From Lentzea fradiae (GTDB lineage: Bacteria; Actinomycetota; Actinomycetes; Mycobacteriales; Pseudonocardiaceae), in the NCBI RefSeq assembly GCF_900100955.1, contig NZ_FNCC01000005.1, positions 248,001-312,000 of the forward strand: a DNA stretch of 64,000 bases, in the 5' to 3' direction. Shown here in pieces: positions 25,384-34,458 of this stretch. The notes beneath the pieces were generated by a model, which did no database searches, had not been told where the DNA came from, and was given only the letters and a program-made list of their open reading frames with translations. A program made the position numbers and the translations under genes. The first letter of the stretch is position 1. Every line of letters begins with the position of its first letter.

Positions 25384-27207
25384 TTGCTGCGCACACTCGT
25401 CTCGGCATTATCCGCGTTCGCGTTGGTCAGCGCCGTCCCCGCCGTCGCCGCCCCGGCGGAGAGCGCTTACCTGCTCCAGTTCCGCACCACCCTGTCCGAC
25501 GCCCAGCGCCACCAGCTGCAGGGCCTCGGGGTGCGCCTCGGCGCGTTCGTCCAGGACGGCACCTACGTCGCCCGCATGACGAGCACGGCCCGCGTCTCCC
25601 GGCTGAGCTACGTGCGGGACGTGCGTCCCTTCCGGGCGCAGCCGAAGGTCGCCGCGCTCGGCGGCACGGCGACCTACCTGGTGACGCTGGTCGAGCAGGA
25701 CGCGCGCGACCAGCAGGCCGTCGCCGCCGAGGTGCGGTCGCTCGGCGGCGAGGTCACCGTCGTCTCCGCGAGCCGCGAGCACATCCTGGCCGTCCTCGAC
25801 CCCGGCCAGGCCGCGCGGCTCGCCGAGCTGCCCGCCGTGCTCGCCATCGACCCCATGTCGGAGCCGGAGACCGACATGGCGATCTCCCGCGAGTCGTCCG
25901 GCGCCAACTACGTCGAGGCCGTCGGCGGCTACCGCGGCCAGGGCGTGCGCGGCGAGGTCATGGACGGCGGTTTCCGCCTGACGCACCAGGAGTTCCAGGC
26001 CAGGCCCGCGCTCCAGCACACCGCGAACTCGACGAGCACCTCGCACGGCACCTCGACCTACGGCCAGATCTTCGCCTCCGGCGTCTCCGCCGCGCACACC
26101 GGCCTGCTGCCCGAGGGCCAGGGCATCACCGCCGTCTACCAGACCGGAGACCGCTACGCCCTCGCCAAGGAGCTCGTCGACCCGGCAGGGCGCTACCGCG
26201 CGGTCTTCCAGTCCAACAGCTGGGGCTCCGCGCTCACCACGTCCTACACCTCCGTCTCGCAGGAGATGGACCGCATCGTGTTCGACACCGACCTGCTGAT
26301 CTGCCAGTCGCAGAGCAACGCGGGCACCCGCAGCTCCCGCCCGCAGGCGTGGGCGAAGAACGTGCTGTCCGTCGGCGGCCACTACCACTACAACACGGCC
26401 GACCGCACCGACGACAAGTGGAACGGCGGGGCGTCGATCGGGCCCGCCGCCGACGGCCGCATCAAGCCGGAGCTGTCGAACTTCTACGACCGCATCGACA
26501 CCACGTCGTCCAGCAGCAACACGTCCTACACGACCTCGTTCGGCGGTACCTCCGGCGCCACGCCGATCACCTGCGGCAACGCGGGCCTGCTGTTCCAGAT
26601 GTGGGCCGACGGCGTGTTCGACGGCGGTCCCGGCAAGAACCGCGACGTCTTCGCGTCCCGCCCGCACGCGGCCACCGCGAAGGCACTGCTGATCAACACC
26701 GCCGACCAGCACCCGTTCCTCGGCACCGGCCACGACCAGACCCGCACGCACCAGGGCTGGGGCACCGCGTCCGTGCGCAACCTGTACGACCGCGCCAAGG
26801 CGGGCGGCTGGAAGCTGCCCGTCCTGGTGAACGAGACCGACCTCGTCACCACCGGCCAGACCCGCAGGTACACCGTGACCGCCGACGGCAAGCAGCCGCT
26901 GCGCGCGACGCTCGCCTACACCGACCCGGCCGGCTCGCCGAACGCCCTCAAGGCACTCGTCAACGACCTCACGCTGAAGGTCACCGCCCCCGACGGCACC
27001 GTCTACTGGGGCAACAACGGCCTGCTCGCGGGCAACTGGTCGACCTCCGGCGGCAGCGCCAACACCGTCGACACCGTGGAGAACGTGCTGATCCAGACGG
27101 CCGCCGCGGGCACCTGGACCATCGAGGTGATCGCGACCGCCGTCAACGTCGACGGCCACGTGGAGACCTCCGCGACCGACGCCGACTACGCCTTGGTCGT
27201 GTCGTGA
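25384..27207 (+). CDS. Secreted subtilisin-like serine protease (S8)
   Basis: A 607-residue exported protease. The signal peptide runs to about residue 24 (LVSAVPAVAAPA). A propeptide-like part (25-170) follows. The catalytic triad is Asp194 (EVMDGG), His221 (SHGTS) and Ser390 (GGTSGATP). The C-terminal domain (about 480-607) is a beta-sandwich with ATLAYTDPAGSPNALKALVN and TIEVIATAVN, like the P-domain-type extensions of actinomycete subtilases. The TTG at 25384 follows GGAGG by five bases and so is preferred over ATG 25372, which overlaps that box. It ends at a large bidirectional hairpin. Confidence 0.88.
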   Translation: MLRTLVSALSAFALVSAVPAVAAPAESAYLLQFRTTLSDAQRHQLQGLGVRLGAFVQDGTYVARMTSTARVSRLSYVRDVRPFRAQPKVAALGGTATYLVTLVEQDARDQQAVAAEVRSLGGEVTVVSASREHILAVLDPGQAARLAELPAVLAIDPMSEPETDMAISRESSGANYVEAVGGYRGQGVRGEVMDGGFRLTHQEFQARPALQHTANSTSTSHGTSTYGQIFASGVSAAHTGLLPEGQGITAVYQTGDRYALAKELVDPAGRYRAVFQSNSWGSALTTSYTSVSQEMDRIVFDTDLLICQSQSNAGTRSSRPQAWAKNVLSVGGHYHYNTADRTDDKWNGGASIGPAADGRIKPELSNFYDRIDTTSSSSNTSYTTSFGGTSGATPITCGNAGLLFQMWADGVFDGGPGKNRDVFASRPHAATAKALLINTADQHPFLGTGHDQTRTHQGWGTASVRNLYDRAKAGGWKLPVLVNETDLVTTGQTRRYTVTADGKQPLRATLAYTDPAGSPNALKALVNDLTLKVTAPDGTVYWGNNGLLAGNWSTSGGSANTVDTVENVLIQTAAAGTWTIEVIATAVNVDGHVETSATDADYALVVS

Positions 27208-27260
27208 GGAACGCGGGGGCCCCGCGTTCCCTCCGAGGAAACGCAGGGCCCCCGCGTTCC
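27208..27260. terminator. Large bidirectional hairpin between convergent genes
   Basis: GGAACGCGGGGGCCC (27208-27222) pairs perfectly with its complement at 27246-27260. Alternatively the first 23 bases fold on themselves through GGAACGCGGGG/CCCCGCGTTCC. It lies directly between the protease stop and the YciO-type stop. The CGCGGGG/CCCCGCG core recurs at 43707-43727. Confidence 0.8.
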
Positions 27261-27268
27261 CGTCACCG

Positions 27269-27889
27269 TCACTCGAACCGGGTCGGGTCGCCCGCGCCGT
27301 AGCGGACGATCTCGGCCTCCCCGCCGGAGAAGTCCACCACCGTGGTGGGCGTGGTGCCGCACTCGCCCGAGTCGATCACCGCGTCCACCACGTGGTCCAG
27401 CCGGTCCTTGATCTCCCAGCCGTCGACCAGCGGCTCCTCCTCGTCCGGCAGCAGCAGCGTCGACGTGAGCAGCGGCTCGCCCATCGCCTGCAGCAACGCC
27501 TGCGTCACCACGTGGTCTGGGATGCGCGCGCCGACCGTCTTCTTCTTCGCGTGCATCATCCGGCGCGGCACCTCCTTCGTGGCGGGCAGGATGAACGTGT
27601 ACCCGCCCGGCGTGGAGGCTTTGACCGCACGGAACACCGCGTTGTCGACGACCACGAACTGGCCCAGCTGGGCGAAGTTCTCACACATCAGGGTGAAGTG
27701 GTGCTTGTCGTTGAGCTTGCGGATCTCCCGGATCCTGTCGATGCCGTCCTTGTTGCCCAGGCGGCAGCCGAGCGCGTAGCAGGAGTCGGTCGGGTACGCG
27801 ATCAGGCCGTCCTCCTGCAGGATGCGCACCGCCTGGTCGATGGCGCGCTTCTGCGGGTTGACCGGATGGACGTCGAGGTACTTGGCCAT
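27269..27889 (-). CDS. Sua5/YciO/YrdC-type threonylcarbamoyl-AMP synthase-like protein
   Basis: A 206-residue YrdC-domain protein. LIAYPTDSCYALGCRL, IREIRKLNDKHHFTLMCENF, GGYTFILPATKEVPRRM and TVGARIPDHVVTQALL are the nucleotide- and threonine-site landmarks of L-threonylcarbamoyladenylate synthases. The length and the LMC.NF variant fit the YciO branch, which often coexists with a true TsaC/Sua5, so it may be a paralogue rather than the tRNA t6A enzyme. ATG 27889 is the natural start. The zinc dehydrogenase gene lies 19 bp upstream on the same strand and probably shares a transcript. Confidence 0.88.
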   Translation of the reverse strand: MAKYLDVHPVNPQKRAIDQAVRILQEDGLIAYPTDSCYALGCRLGNKDGIDRIREIRKLNDKHHFTLMCENFAQLGQFVVVDNAVFRAVKASTPGGYTFILPATKEVPRRMMHAKKKTVGARIPDHVVTQALLQAMGEPLLTSTLLLPDEEEPLVDGWEIKDRLDHVVDAVIDSGECGTTPTTVVDFSGGEAEIVRYGAGDPTRFE

Positions 27890-27908
27890 GCCCGGCAGGA
27901 TAGGCCGA

Positions 27909-29090
27909 TCAAGGATTGAGCAGCACTTTGACCATGCCGTCCGCCTTCTTCTGGAACGTCTCGTACGCTCCGGGCGCGGCGTCGAGCGGCAGCCGGTGCG
28001 TGGCGAAGTCGTCGACGCCCAGCGGGTCGTCGTCGGTGAGCAGCGGCAGGATCTCCGGGACCCAGCGCCACACGTTCGCCTGACCCATCCGCAGCTGGAT
28101 CTGCTTGTCGAACATGGTCAGCATCGGCAGCGGGTCCGCCATGCCGCCGTAGACGCCCACGATCGAGATCGTGCCGCCCCTGCGCACCAGGTCGATCGCG
28201 CTGTAGAGGGCCTTGAGCCGGTCGACGCCGGCCTCCTTCATGAACTTCTGCGCCACCGCGTCCGGCAGCAGCCCTGTCATCTGCTGGGCGATCTTGCCGA
28301 CCGGTGCGCCGTGCGCCTCCATGCCGACCGCGTCGATCACCGCGTCCGGCCCGCGCCCGCCCGTGAGGTCCCGCACGACCTCGGTCAGTCGCTTGCCCGC
28401 GTCGCGCAGGTCGATCGTCTCGACCCCGCGCGCCTTGGCGCGGGCGAGCCGCTCCGGGACGAGGTCGATGCCGATGACCCGCGCGTTCTTCTGCTGGGCC
28501 ACCCGGCACGCCATGTCGCCGATGGGCCCGAGCCCGAGCACCGCGACCGTCTGGTCCGCCTTCACGTCCGCGTACTCGACGGCCTGCCACGCGGTCGGCA
28601 GCACGTCGCTCAGGTAGACGAACCTGTCGTCAGCGGGACCCTCCGGCACCTTGATCGGCAGCGAGTTGCCGAACGGGACCCGCAGGTACTCGGCCTGCCC
28701 GCCGGGCACCTGGCCGTAGAGCTTCGTGTACCCGAACAGCGACGCGCCCGACCCGTGCTCGTGGACCTGGGTGGTCTCGCACTGGCTCTGCAGGCCCTGC
28801 TCGCACATGAAGCAGTGGTTGCAGGAGACGTTGAACGGGATCACCACCCTGTCGCCGGGCTTGAGGGCGGTGACCTGCGGCCCGACCTCCTCGACGATGC
28901 CCATGGGCTCGTGCCCGAGGACGTCGCCCTCGGTGAGGAACGGCCCGAGCACCTCGTAGAGGTGCAGGTCCGAACCGCAGATGCCGCTGGACGTGATCTT
29001 CACGATGACGTCGTCGGGGTCCTTGAGGACCGGGTCGGGGACCGTGTCGACCCGGACGTCGCGTTTGCCGTGCCAAGTGACTGCCTTCAT
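27909..29090 (-). CDS. Zinc-dependent alcohol/formaldehyde dehydrogenase-like protein
   Basis: A 393-residue medium-chain dehydrogenase. The catalytic zinc site is visible as SSGICGSDLHLYE and GHEPMGIVEEVG, the structural zinc loop as CNHCFMCEQGLQSQCE, and the NAD fold as VAVLGLGPIGDMACRVAQ. The arrangement matches glutathione-independent formaldehyde dehydrogenase-like enzymes. It probably oxidises an alcohol or aldehyde with NAD; the substrate is unknown. ATG 29090 is chosen because the family starts MKAVTWHG; the longer frame to 29459 is an artefact. It sits 76 bp from the divergent gltX-like gene. Confidence 0.88.
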   Translation of the reverse strand: MKAVTWHGKRDVRVDTVPDPVLKDPDDVIVKITSSGICGSDLHLYEVLGPFLTEGDVLGHEPMGIVEEVGPQVTALKPGDRVVIPFNVSCNHCFMCEQGLQSQCETTQVHEHGSGASLFGYTKLYGQVPGGQAEYLRVPFGNSLPIKVPEGPADDRFVYLSDVLPTAWQAVEYADVKADQTVAVLGLGPIGDMACRVAQQKNARVIGIDLVPERLARAKARGVETIDLRDAGKRLTEVVRDLTGGRGPDAVIDAVGMEAHGAPVGKIAQQMTGLLPDAVAQKFMKEAGVDRLKALYSAIDLVRRGGTISIVGVYGGMADPLPMLTMFDKQIQLRMGQANVWRWVPEILPLLTDDDPLGVDDFATHRLPLDAAPGAYETFQKKADGMVKVLLNP

Positions 29091-29166
29091 GCCCAGGGCG
29101 TTCCCCGAGGGGGTGCGTTGATAACCTGGGAGGACTTTCTTTCCCCGGTTTTGGAGACCATCAGCG

Positions 29167-30813
29167 ATGCTCGACCGTGCCGTCGTCGACGCCCTGTTCC
29201 CCTCGGACCTGCCCGAGCCGTCGTTCTGGGAGGAGCAGTACCCGCCGCGCGGCCTGGGCGAGGAGGCGAAGGTCACCCGTCTGGGCCCGTCGCCGACCGG
29301 CTTCCTGCACATCGGCGGCCTGTACGTCGGCCTGATCGACCGCGACCTCGCCACCCAGTCGGGTGGTTCGTACATCGTGCGCGTCGAGGACACCGACCAG
29401 GCCCGCGAGGTGCCCGGCGCCGTCGAGCAGTTCACCAGGGCGTTCAAGTACTTCGGCATCGAGCCCGACGAGGCCGATGAGGCGGGCTCCTACGGCCCGT
29501 ACCACCAGTCGAAGCGCGAGCAGGTCTACCTGACCTACGTGCGCGAGCTGCTGCGCGAGGGCAAGGCGTACCTCTGCTTCGCCACGAAGGACGAGCTGGC
29601 GGACATCACCGCGCGCCAGCAGGCGACCAAGCTCCCCACCGGCTACTACGGCCGCTGGGCCATCTGGCGCGACAAGACCGCCGAGGAGGTCCAGGAGGCC
29701 CTGGACGCCGGCCGCCCGTACGTCGTCCGCTTCCGCTCGCCGGGCAAGGCGGGCGAGCGCACCAGGTTCACCGACGCGATCCGCGGCGACCTGGAGCACG
29801 AGGCCAACCGCAACGACGTCGTCATCCTCAAGGCGTCCGACCAGTCCCCGCGCCTGCCCACGTACCACTTCGCCCACGCCGTCGACGACCACCTGATGCG
29901 CGTGAACCTGGTGGTTCGCGGCGAGGAGTGGATCTCCTCCGTCCCGACCCACCTCCAGCTGTTCGACGCCCTCGGCTTCGACCGCGTCGAGTACGCCCAC
30001 ATCGCCCCGCTGATGAAGCAGCAGGGCGGCTCCCGCCGCAAGCTGTCGAAGCGCAAGGACCCCGAGGCGTCCGTCGAGTACTTCATCGAGGCGGGCTTCC
30101 CGGCCGAGGCCGTCCAGTACTACCTGCGCGGCCTCGTGAACGCCCGCCTGGCCGAGCTTCCCCTCACCGAGGCCCTGCAGGCCCCGATCTCCCTCGCCGA
30201 GTGCGGCGTGGCGGGCCCGCTGGTCGACCTCGTGAAGCTCGACGACATCTGCGCCGACTACGTGGCCACCCTCTCCGGCGAGGAGATCATCTCCCGCATC
30301 TCGGACTGGGCGCAGACCTACGACCAGCCCCTGGTCACCCTCCTGTCCGAGGAACGCGACATCGCCCTCGCCGCCCTCCAGGTGGAACGGGGCCCCGAGG
30401 TGGCCAACCCGCGCAAGGACCTCCGCAAGTGGTCCGACTTCCGCCCGGCCTACGGCTTCTTCTTCCCGTCCCTCTTCGAGCTGGTGACCGACCGCACCGA
30501 CGAACGTCTCGGCGGCCTGGCTCCCGAACTGATCGCCGCGTTCGCCGCCGACTTCGCCGACGGCTACGCCGACCTCGAAGACGGCAAGGAGTGGTTCAAC
30601 CAGATCCGCGAGCTCGCGACGAAGCACGGCTTCGCCCCGAACCCCAAGGAGCTGAAGAAGAACCCGGACGCCTACCCCGGCTCCATCCGCGAGGCGGCCC
30701 AGCTGATCCGCGTGGCCCTGACGGGCTCGAAGGCCAGCCCCGACCTGCACGCCGTGGCCCGCACGCTGGGCACCGACGAGGTCCTGCGCCGCGTCCGCGC
30801 CCTGACCGCCTGA
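29167..30813 (+). CDS. gltX: Glutamate--tRNA ligase, divergent (Clostridia-like) type
   Basis: A 548-residue class I aminoacyl-tRNA synthetase. PSPTGFLHIGG gives the HIGH-type motif at 48-51, RRKLSKR (290-296) the KMSKS-type loop, and YIVRVEDTDQAREVPGAVEQ the glutamate pocket region. The opening about 35 residues (ALFPSDLPEPSFWEEQYPPR) and the total length match the longer GltX type I know from Clostridia, rather than the usual shorter actinobacterial enzyme. So this may be a second copy. Function: charging tRNA-Glu, or tRNA-Gln in the amidotransferase route. ATG 29167; an intrinsic terminator follows. Confidence 0.88.
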   Translation: MLDRAVVDALFPSDLPEPSFWEEQYPPRGLGEEAKVTRLGPSPTGFLHIGGLYVGLIDRDLATQSGGSYIVRVEDTDQAREVPGAVEQFTRAFKYFGIEPDEADEAGSYGPYHQSKREQVYLTYVRELLREGKAYLCFATKDELADITARQQATKLPTGYYGRWAIWRDKTAEEVQEALDAGRPYVVRFRSPGKAGERTRFTDAIRGDLEHEANRNDVVILKASDQSPRLPTYHFAHAVDDHLMRVNLVVRGEEWISSVPTHLQLFDALGFDRVEYAHIAPLMKQQGGSRRKLSKRKDPEASVEYFIEAGFPAEAVQYYLRGLVNARLAELPLTEALQAPISLAECGVAGPLVDLVKLDDICADYVATLSGEEIISRISDWAQTYDQPLVTLLSEERDIALAALQVERGPEVANPRKDLRKWSDFRPAYGFFFPSLFELVTDRTDERLGGLAPELIAAFAADFADGYADLEDGKEWFNQIRELATKHGFAPNPKELKKNPDAYPGSIREAAQLIRVALTGSKASPDLHAVARTLGTDEVLRRVRALTA

Positions 30814-30832
30814 CCCCCACGCCCGACGCACG

Positions 30833-30860
30833 GCCCCGGTCCCGCAGGGACCGGGGCTTT
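30833..30860 (+). terminator. Terminator after gltX
   Basis: GCCCCGGTCCC (30833-30843) pairs perfectly with 30847-30857 across a 3-nt loop, followed by a short T run, 20 bp after the stop. Confidence 0.87.
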
Positions 30861-30956
30861 CGCTTTCCCTCCAGAGGACCAACTCACCAGCCCGGTCCCA
30901 CCCCCACCCCGAGCCCGGCAAGAGCCCTTCGTCCCGAACATTCCGGAACAAAGTCA

Positions 30957-30970
30957 TGAGAGCGTTCCCA
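30957..30970. promoter_or_regulatory. CebR-like operator before the GH3 gene
   Basis: TGAGAGCGTTCCCA matches the CebR consensus TGGGAGCGCTCCCA at 12 of 14 positions. It lies 37 bp before the ATG of the beta-glucosidase. CebR is the LacI-type repressor of cellulose and cellobiose use in actinomycetes. The motif is seen; the regulation is inferred. Confidence 0.6.
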
Positions 30971-31006
30971 TTGACGCGGACGTAACACGCCGTTGAGGAT
31001 CGCGTC

Positions 31007-33610
31007 ATGCATTGGAGAAGCTCTCTCGCCGCAGTGCTGGGGCTGACGCTCGCCGCCGGCGCAACCCCCGCCGCTGTCGCCCAGGAGGCGCAACGGCACG
31101 GACCGGAGCAGACGGTGATCGGGCAGCCGAAGACCGAGCACGGGTGTGCCCGAATAGAGAAGTCCCTGCCGACGCTGAAGGACTGGCCGAAGGTCGACAG
31201 CCAGCTGGACGGCGACCGCAAGGACGAGGCCAGGATCAAGGCGATCCTGAAGGACATGACGCTGGCCGAGAAGGTCGGCCAGATGACGCAGCCGGAGATC
31301 GGCCAGATCACCCCCGCGGACGTCACGACCTACGGGTTCGGGTCGGTGCTGAACGGGGGTGGCAGCTGGCCCGGCAACAACAAGCGCGCCACCCCGCAGG
31401 ACTGGCTGGCGCTCGCCGACGCCTACTGGGAGGCGTCGAAGGCCACGCGCACCAAGATCCCCGTCATCTGGGGCATCGACGCGGTGCACGGCAACAACAA
31501 CGTGTTCGGTGCGACGGTGTTCCCGCACAACATCGGGCTCGGCGCCGCGCACGACCCGTGCCTGGTCAGGGACATCCACGAGGCCACCGCCGAGCAGATC
31601 CGCGCGACCGGGCAGGACTGGGCGTTCGCGCCGACGCTCGCCGTCGTGCAGGACGACCGGTGGGGCCGGACCTACGAGGGCTACTCCGAGGACCCGCGGA
31701 TCACCCGCGCCTACGGGTTCGAGGCCGTCAAGGGGTTGCAGGACAACGCGAAGAAGCGCATCGGCGAGGACGGCGTGATCGCCACCGCCAAGCACTTCAT
31801 CGGTGACGGCGGCACGACCGGCGGCAAGGACCAGGGTGTCACGGCCGCCTCCGAGAAGGACATGATCAACATTCACGGTCAGGGGTACTACGGTGCCTTG
31901 GCCGCGGGTGCGCAGACCGTGATGATCTCGTTCAACAGCTGGGCGAACGACGTCATCGACGAGGGCAAGGTGCACGGCAGCAAGTACGTGCAGACCGGCA
32001 TCCTCAAGGAGAAGATGGGTTTCGACGGCCTGCTCGTCTCCGACTGGAACGGCATCGGGCAGGTCACCGGCTGCACCAACGCCAGCTGCCCGCAGGCGAT
32101 CAACGCGGGCATGGACGTCATCATGGTCCCGTCCGACTGGAAGGCGTTCATCGCCAACACGATCGCCCAGGTCCAGTCCGGTGAGATCCCGATGGCCCGC
32201 ATCGACGACGCGGTGACCCGCATCCTGCGCGTCAAGCTGCGCGCCGGGACGTTCGACGCGCCGAAGCCGTCGAAGCGCGACCACGCTGGCAAGCAGAAGG
32301 CGTTGCAGCACAAGGAGCTCGCTCGCGAGGCCGTGCGGGAGTCCGCCGTGCTGCTGAAGAACGACCGCCGCGTGCTGCCGATCTCCAAGCGCAGCAAGGT
32401 CCTCGTCGTCGGCAAGAGCGCGGACAACATCTCGAACCAGACGGGCGGCTGGACGCTGTCGTGGCAGGGCACCGGCAACACCAACGACGACTTCCCGAAC
32501 GCCACCAGCATCCTCAAGGGCATCCAGGACACCCTCGGCACCAAGAACGTCACGTTCGCCGAGACCGCGGACGGTGTCGACCCGTCGAAGTTCGACGCGG
32601 TCATCGCCGTGATCGGCGAGACGCCGTACGCGGAGGGCGTCGGTGACCTGGGCAAGCGGTCGTTCGAGGCCGCGCGCCTGCACCCGCAGGACCTCGCCGT
32701 GCTGGACAAGGTGTCCGGCAAGGGCAAGCCGGTCATCACCGTCTACGTCGGCGGCCGTGCGCTGTACATGAACAAGGAGCTCAACCGCTCCGACGCGTTC
32801 GTCGCCGCCTGGCTGCCGGGCACCGAGGGCCAGGGCATCGCCGACCTGCTGATCCAGGGCAAGCACAACGGGTTCAGCGGCACGCTGTCCTACTCGTGGC
32901 CGGGCGAGGCGTGCCCCGCGCTGCCCGGTGAGCCCGCCAAGAAGCCGCTGTTCAAGCTCGGCTACGGCCTGCGCGACTGGCAGACGGGCAACGTCGGCAG
33001 GCTCGACGAGACCAGCCCCGGCGCGCAGTGCACCGGTGGCGGCGGTGGCACCGCGACCGAGGACCTGGAGATCTTCAACCGCACGGACATCGCGCCGTAC
33101 AAGAGCCTGATCGGTTCTCCCGAGAACTGGGGCGGCACCGAGATCGGCCCGGACGGCCAGGCCGCGCACGCCGAGATCAACGTCGTGCAGTCCGATGTCA
33201 ACGTCCAGCAGGACGCGCTCAAGACGACGTGGACCGGCACCGGGCCCGGACAGGTGTACCTGCAGAGCCCGGAGGTCGCCGACCTGCGCGGGTACGGCAA
33301 CGCCAACGGCGCCGTGCAGTTCGACGTGATCGTGCACTCGGCACCGGTGAACCGCACGGTCATCAGCTCGCACTGCGTGTACCCGTGCCTGGCCGAGTTC
33401 GACGCCACGCAGGTGTTCCGCGACCTGCCCGCCGGCCAGAAGGCGACCATCAAGATCCCGGTCTCCTGCTTCGAAGGCAAGGGGCTCGACCTGGAGAACG
33501 TCAACACGCCGTTCCTGGTCTACACCGACGGCGCGTTCCAGGCGTCGTTCGCGAACATCCGGTGGGTGCCCCAGGCGGGTGACGACCCGGACGCCTTGCC
33601 CTGCACGTAA
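31007..33610 (+). CDS. Secreted glycoside hydrolase family 3 (beta-glucosidase / exo-glucanase)
   Basis: An 867-residue exported enzyme. The signal peptide covers about 1-25 (SSLAAVLGLTLAAGATPAAV). The GH3 N-domain (about 65-410) has PVIWGIDAVHGNNNVFGATV, GQDWAFAPTLAVVQDDRWGR, TAKHFIGDGGTTGGKDQG and the nucleophile Asp346 in LLVSDWNGIGQ. The GH3 C-domain (about 430-660) includes ESAVLLKND and LPGTEGQGIADLL. The last 180 residues form a beta-sandwich like the ExoP-type domain. It resembles exo-1,3/1,4-beta-glucanases. ATG 31007. A CebR-like box precedes it and a strong hairpin follows. Confidence 0.9.
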   Translation: MHWRSSLAAVLGLTLAAGATPAAVAQEAQRHGPEQTVIGQPKTEHGCARIEKSLPTLKDWPKVDSQLDGDRKDEARIKAILKDMTLAEKVGQMTQPEIGQITPADVTTYGFGSVLNGGGSWPGNNKRATPQDWLALADAYWEASKATRTKIPVIWGIDAVHGNNNVFGATVFPHNIGLGAAHDPCLVRDIHEATAEQIRATGQDWAFAPTLAVVQDDRWGRTYEGYSEDPRITRAYGFEAVKGLQDNAKKRIGEDGVIATAKHFIGDGGTTGGKDQGVTAASEKDMINIHGQGYYGALAAGAQTVMISFNSWANDVIDEGKVHGSKYVQTGILKEKMGFDGLLVSDWNGIGQVTGCTNASCPQAINAGMDVIMVPSDWKAFIANTIAQVQSGEIPMARIDDAVTRILRVKLRAGTFDAPKPSKRDHAGKQKALQHKELAREAVRESAVLLKNDRRVLPISKRSKVLVVGKSADNISNQTGGWTLSWQGTGNTNDDFPNATSILKGIQDTLGTKNVTFAETADGVDPSKFDAVIAVIGETPYAEGVGDLGKRSFEAARLHPQDLAVLDKVSGKGKPVITVYVGGRALYMNKELNRSDAFVAAWLPGTEGQGIADLLIQGKHNGFSGTLSYSWPGEACPALPGEPAKKPLFKLGYGLRDWQTGNVGRLDETSPGAQCTGGGGGTATEDLEIFNRTDIAPYKSLIGSPENWGGTEIGPDGQAAHAEINVVQSDVNVQQDALKTTWTGTGPGQVYLQSPEVADLRGYGNANGAVQFDVIVHSAPVNRTVISSHCVYPCLAEFDATQVFRDLPAGQKATIKIPVSCFEGKGLDLENVNTPFLVYTDGAFQASFANIRWVPQAGDDPDALPCT

Positions 33611-33625
33611 CACCCCGCGGTGAAC

Positions 33626-33664
33626 CTGTGGCGCGCTTTCCCTCGCAGGGGAAGCGCGCCACAG
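33626..33664 (+). terminator. Terminator after the GH3 gene
   Basis: A 17-bp stem with one G-U pair, 33626-33642 with 33648-33664, and a 5-nt loop (TCGCA), 15 bp after the stop. Confidence 0.8.
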
Positions 33665-33702
33665 CCGTTCTCAGCGCCCCTGGATCTTCAGGCCGGCCTT
33701 CA

Positions 33703-33841
33703 TCACCGCCACCGGACAGCAGGGTGTGCGGGTAGCCGAGGTCGATCGCGCTGACCGCGTCGAGCCGGGCCAGTTCCTGGTGGTCCACCGGGCCGCCGAC
33801 GACGAGAGCCAGGCCGCGCTGGACGCGCTGTTCTCCCGCTG
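33703..33841. pseudogene. Possible gene remnant between GH3 and YigZ genes
   Basis: Both strands keep GC-rich third positions here. The minus strand reads VDHQELARLDAVSAIDLGYP then HTLLSG; the plus strand reads FLVVHRAADDESQAALDALF before a stop at 33841. Neither frame has a good start and no family is recognised. It may be a scrap of a deleted gene or chance. Confidence 0.2.
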
Positions 33842-33858
33842 ACCCCCGCGCGGGAGGG

Positions 33859-34458
33859 TCAGAGGTCGAGGTCGACGGGTTCGCCGCGGATCGCCTCGAC
33901 CGAGCCGCCGGTCTGCGCGGCGAGCCACACCTCGAACGCCTCCGGCTCCCTGGTGTGCACGGTGAACGTGACGTCGTGCCCGTACTCGGCGTCCGCCACG
34001 TGGTACCCGGCGGCGCGCAGCGCGTTCTCCAGCTTGCCCGCCTGGTCGTGGTCGACGGCCAGCAGCAGCGTCTCGTGGCGTTCCCGCGTGAGCGTGCCCA
34101 GCGCGTCGACCGCCTCCGACACCGCCCGCCCGTACGCGCGGACGAGGCCGCCTGCGCCGAGCTTCACCCCGCCGAAGTAGCGGGTCACGACCACGGCGGT
34201 GTCGACGAGGTCGCGGCGCGTGAGGACCTCCAGCATCGGCACCCCGGCGGTGCCCGCGGGCTCGCCGTCGTCGGAGGAGCGCTGGGTGTCGCGGGTGCGG
34301 AACGCCGTGCAGTTGTGCGTGGCCTGCCAGTGCTCCTTGCGGATCCGCGCGAAGAACTCCGCCGCCTCCTGCTCGGTGGCGACGCGCTCGACGTGGCACA
34401 GGAACCGCGACCGCTGGATCTCGATCTCGTGCGTGCCGTTCCGCCTGATCACCTTCAC
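33859..34458 (-). CDS. YigZ/IMPACT family (UPF0029) protein
   Basis: A 199-residue protein. The N-terminal IMPACT domain shows IQRSRFLCHVERVATEQEAA, ATHNCTAFRTRDTQRSSDDG and the family signature DTAVVVTRYFGGVKLGAGGL then VRAYG. The C-terminal ferredoxin-like part ends at EPVDLDL. Members bind ribosomes or nucleic acid in other organisms; the bacterial role is uncertain. GTG 34458 overlaps the DNA ligase stop by four bases (GTGA), so the two genes are translationally coupled. The unusual pairing with a DNA ligase is noted. Confidence 0.88.
   Translation of the reverse strand: MKVIRRNGTHEIEIQRSRFLCHVERVATEQEAAEFFARIRKEHWQATHNCTAFRTRDTQRSSDDGEPAGTAGVPMLEVLTRRDLVDTAVVVTRYFGGVKLGAGGLVRAYGRAVSEAVDALGTLTRERHETLLLAVDHDQAGKLENALRAAGYHVADAEYGHDVTFTVHTREPEAFEVWLAAQTGGSVEAIRGEPVDLDL

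Noticed and set aside
30884-33613. A 909-codon frame antisense to the GH3 gene
   Set aside because: No domain, low-complexity Arg/Val/Gly composition, and exact overlap with a well-supported hydrolase.
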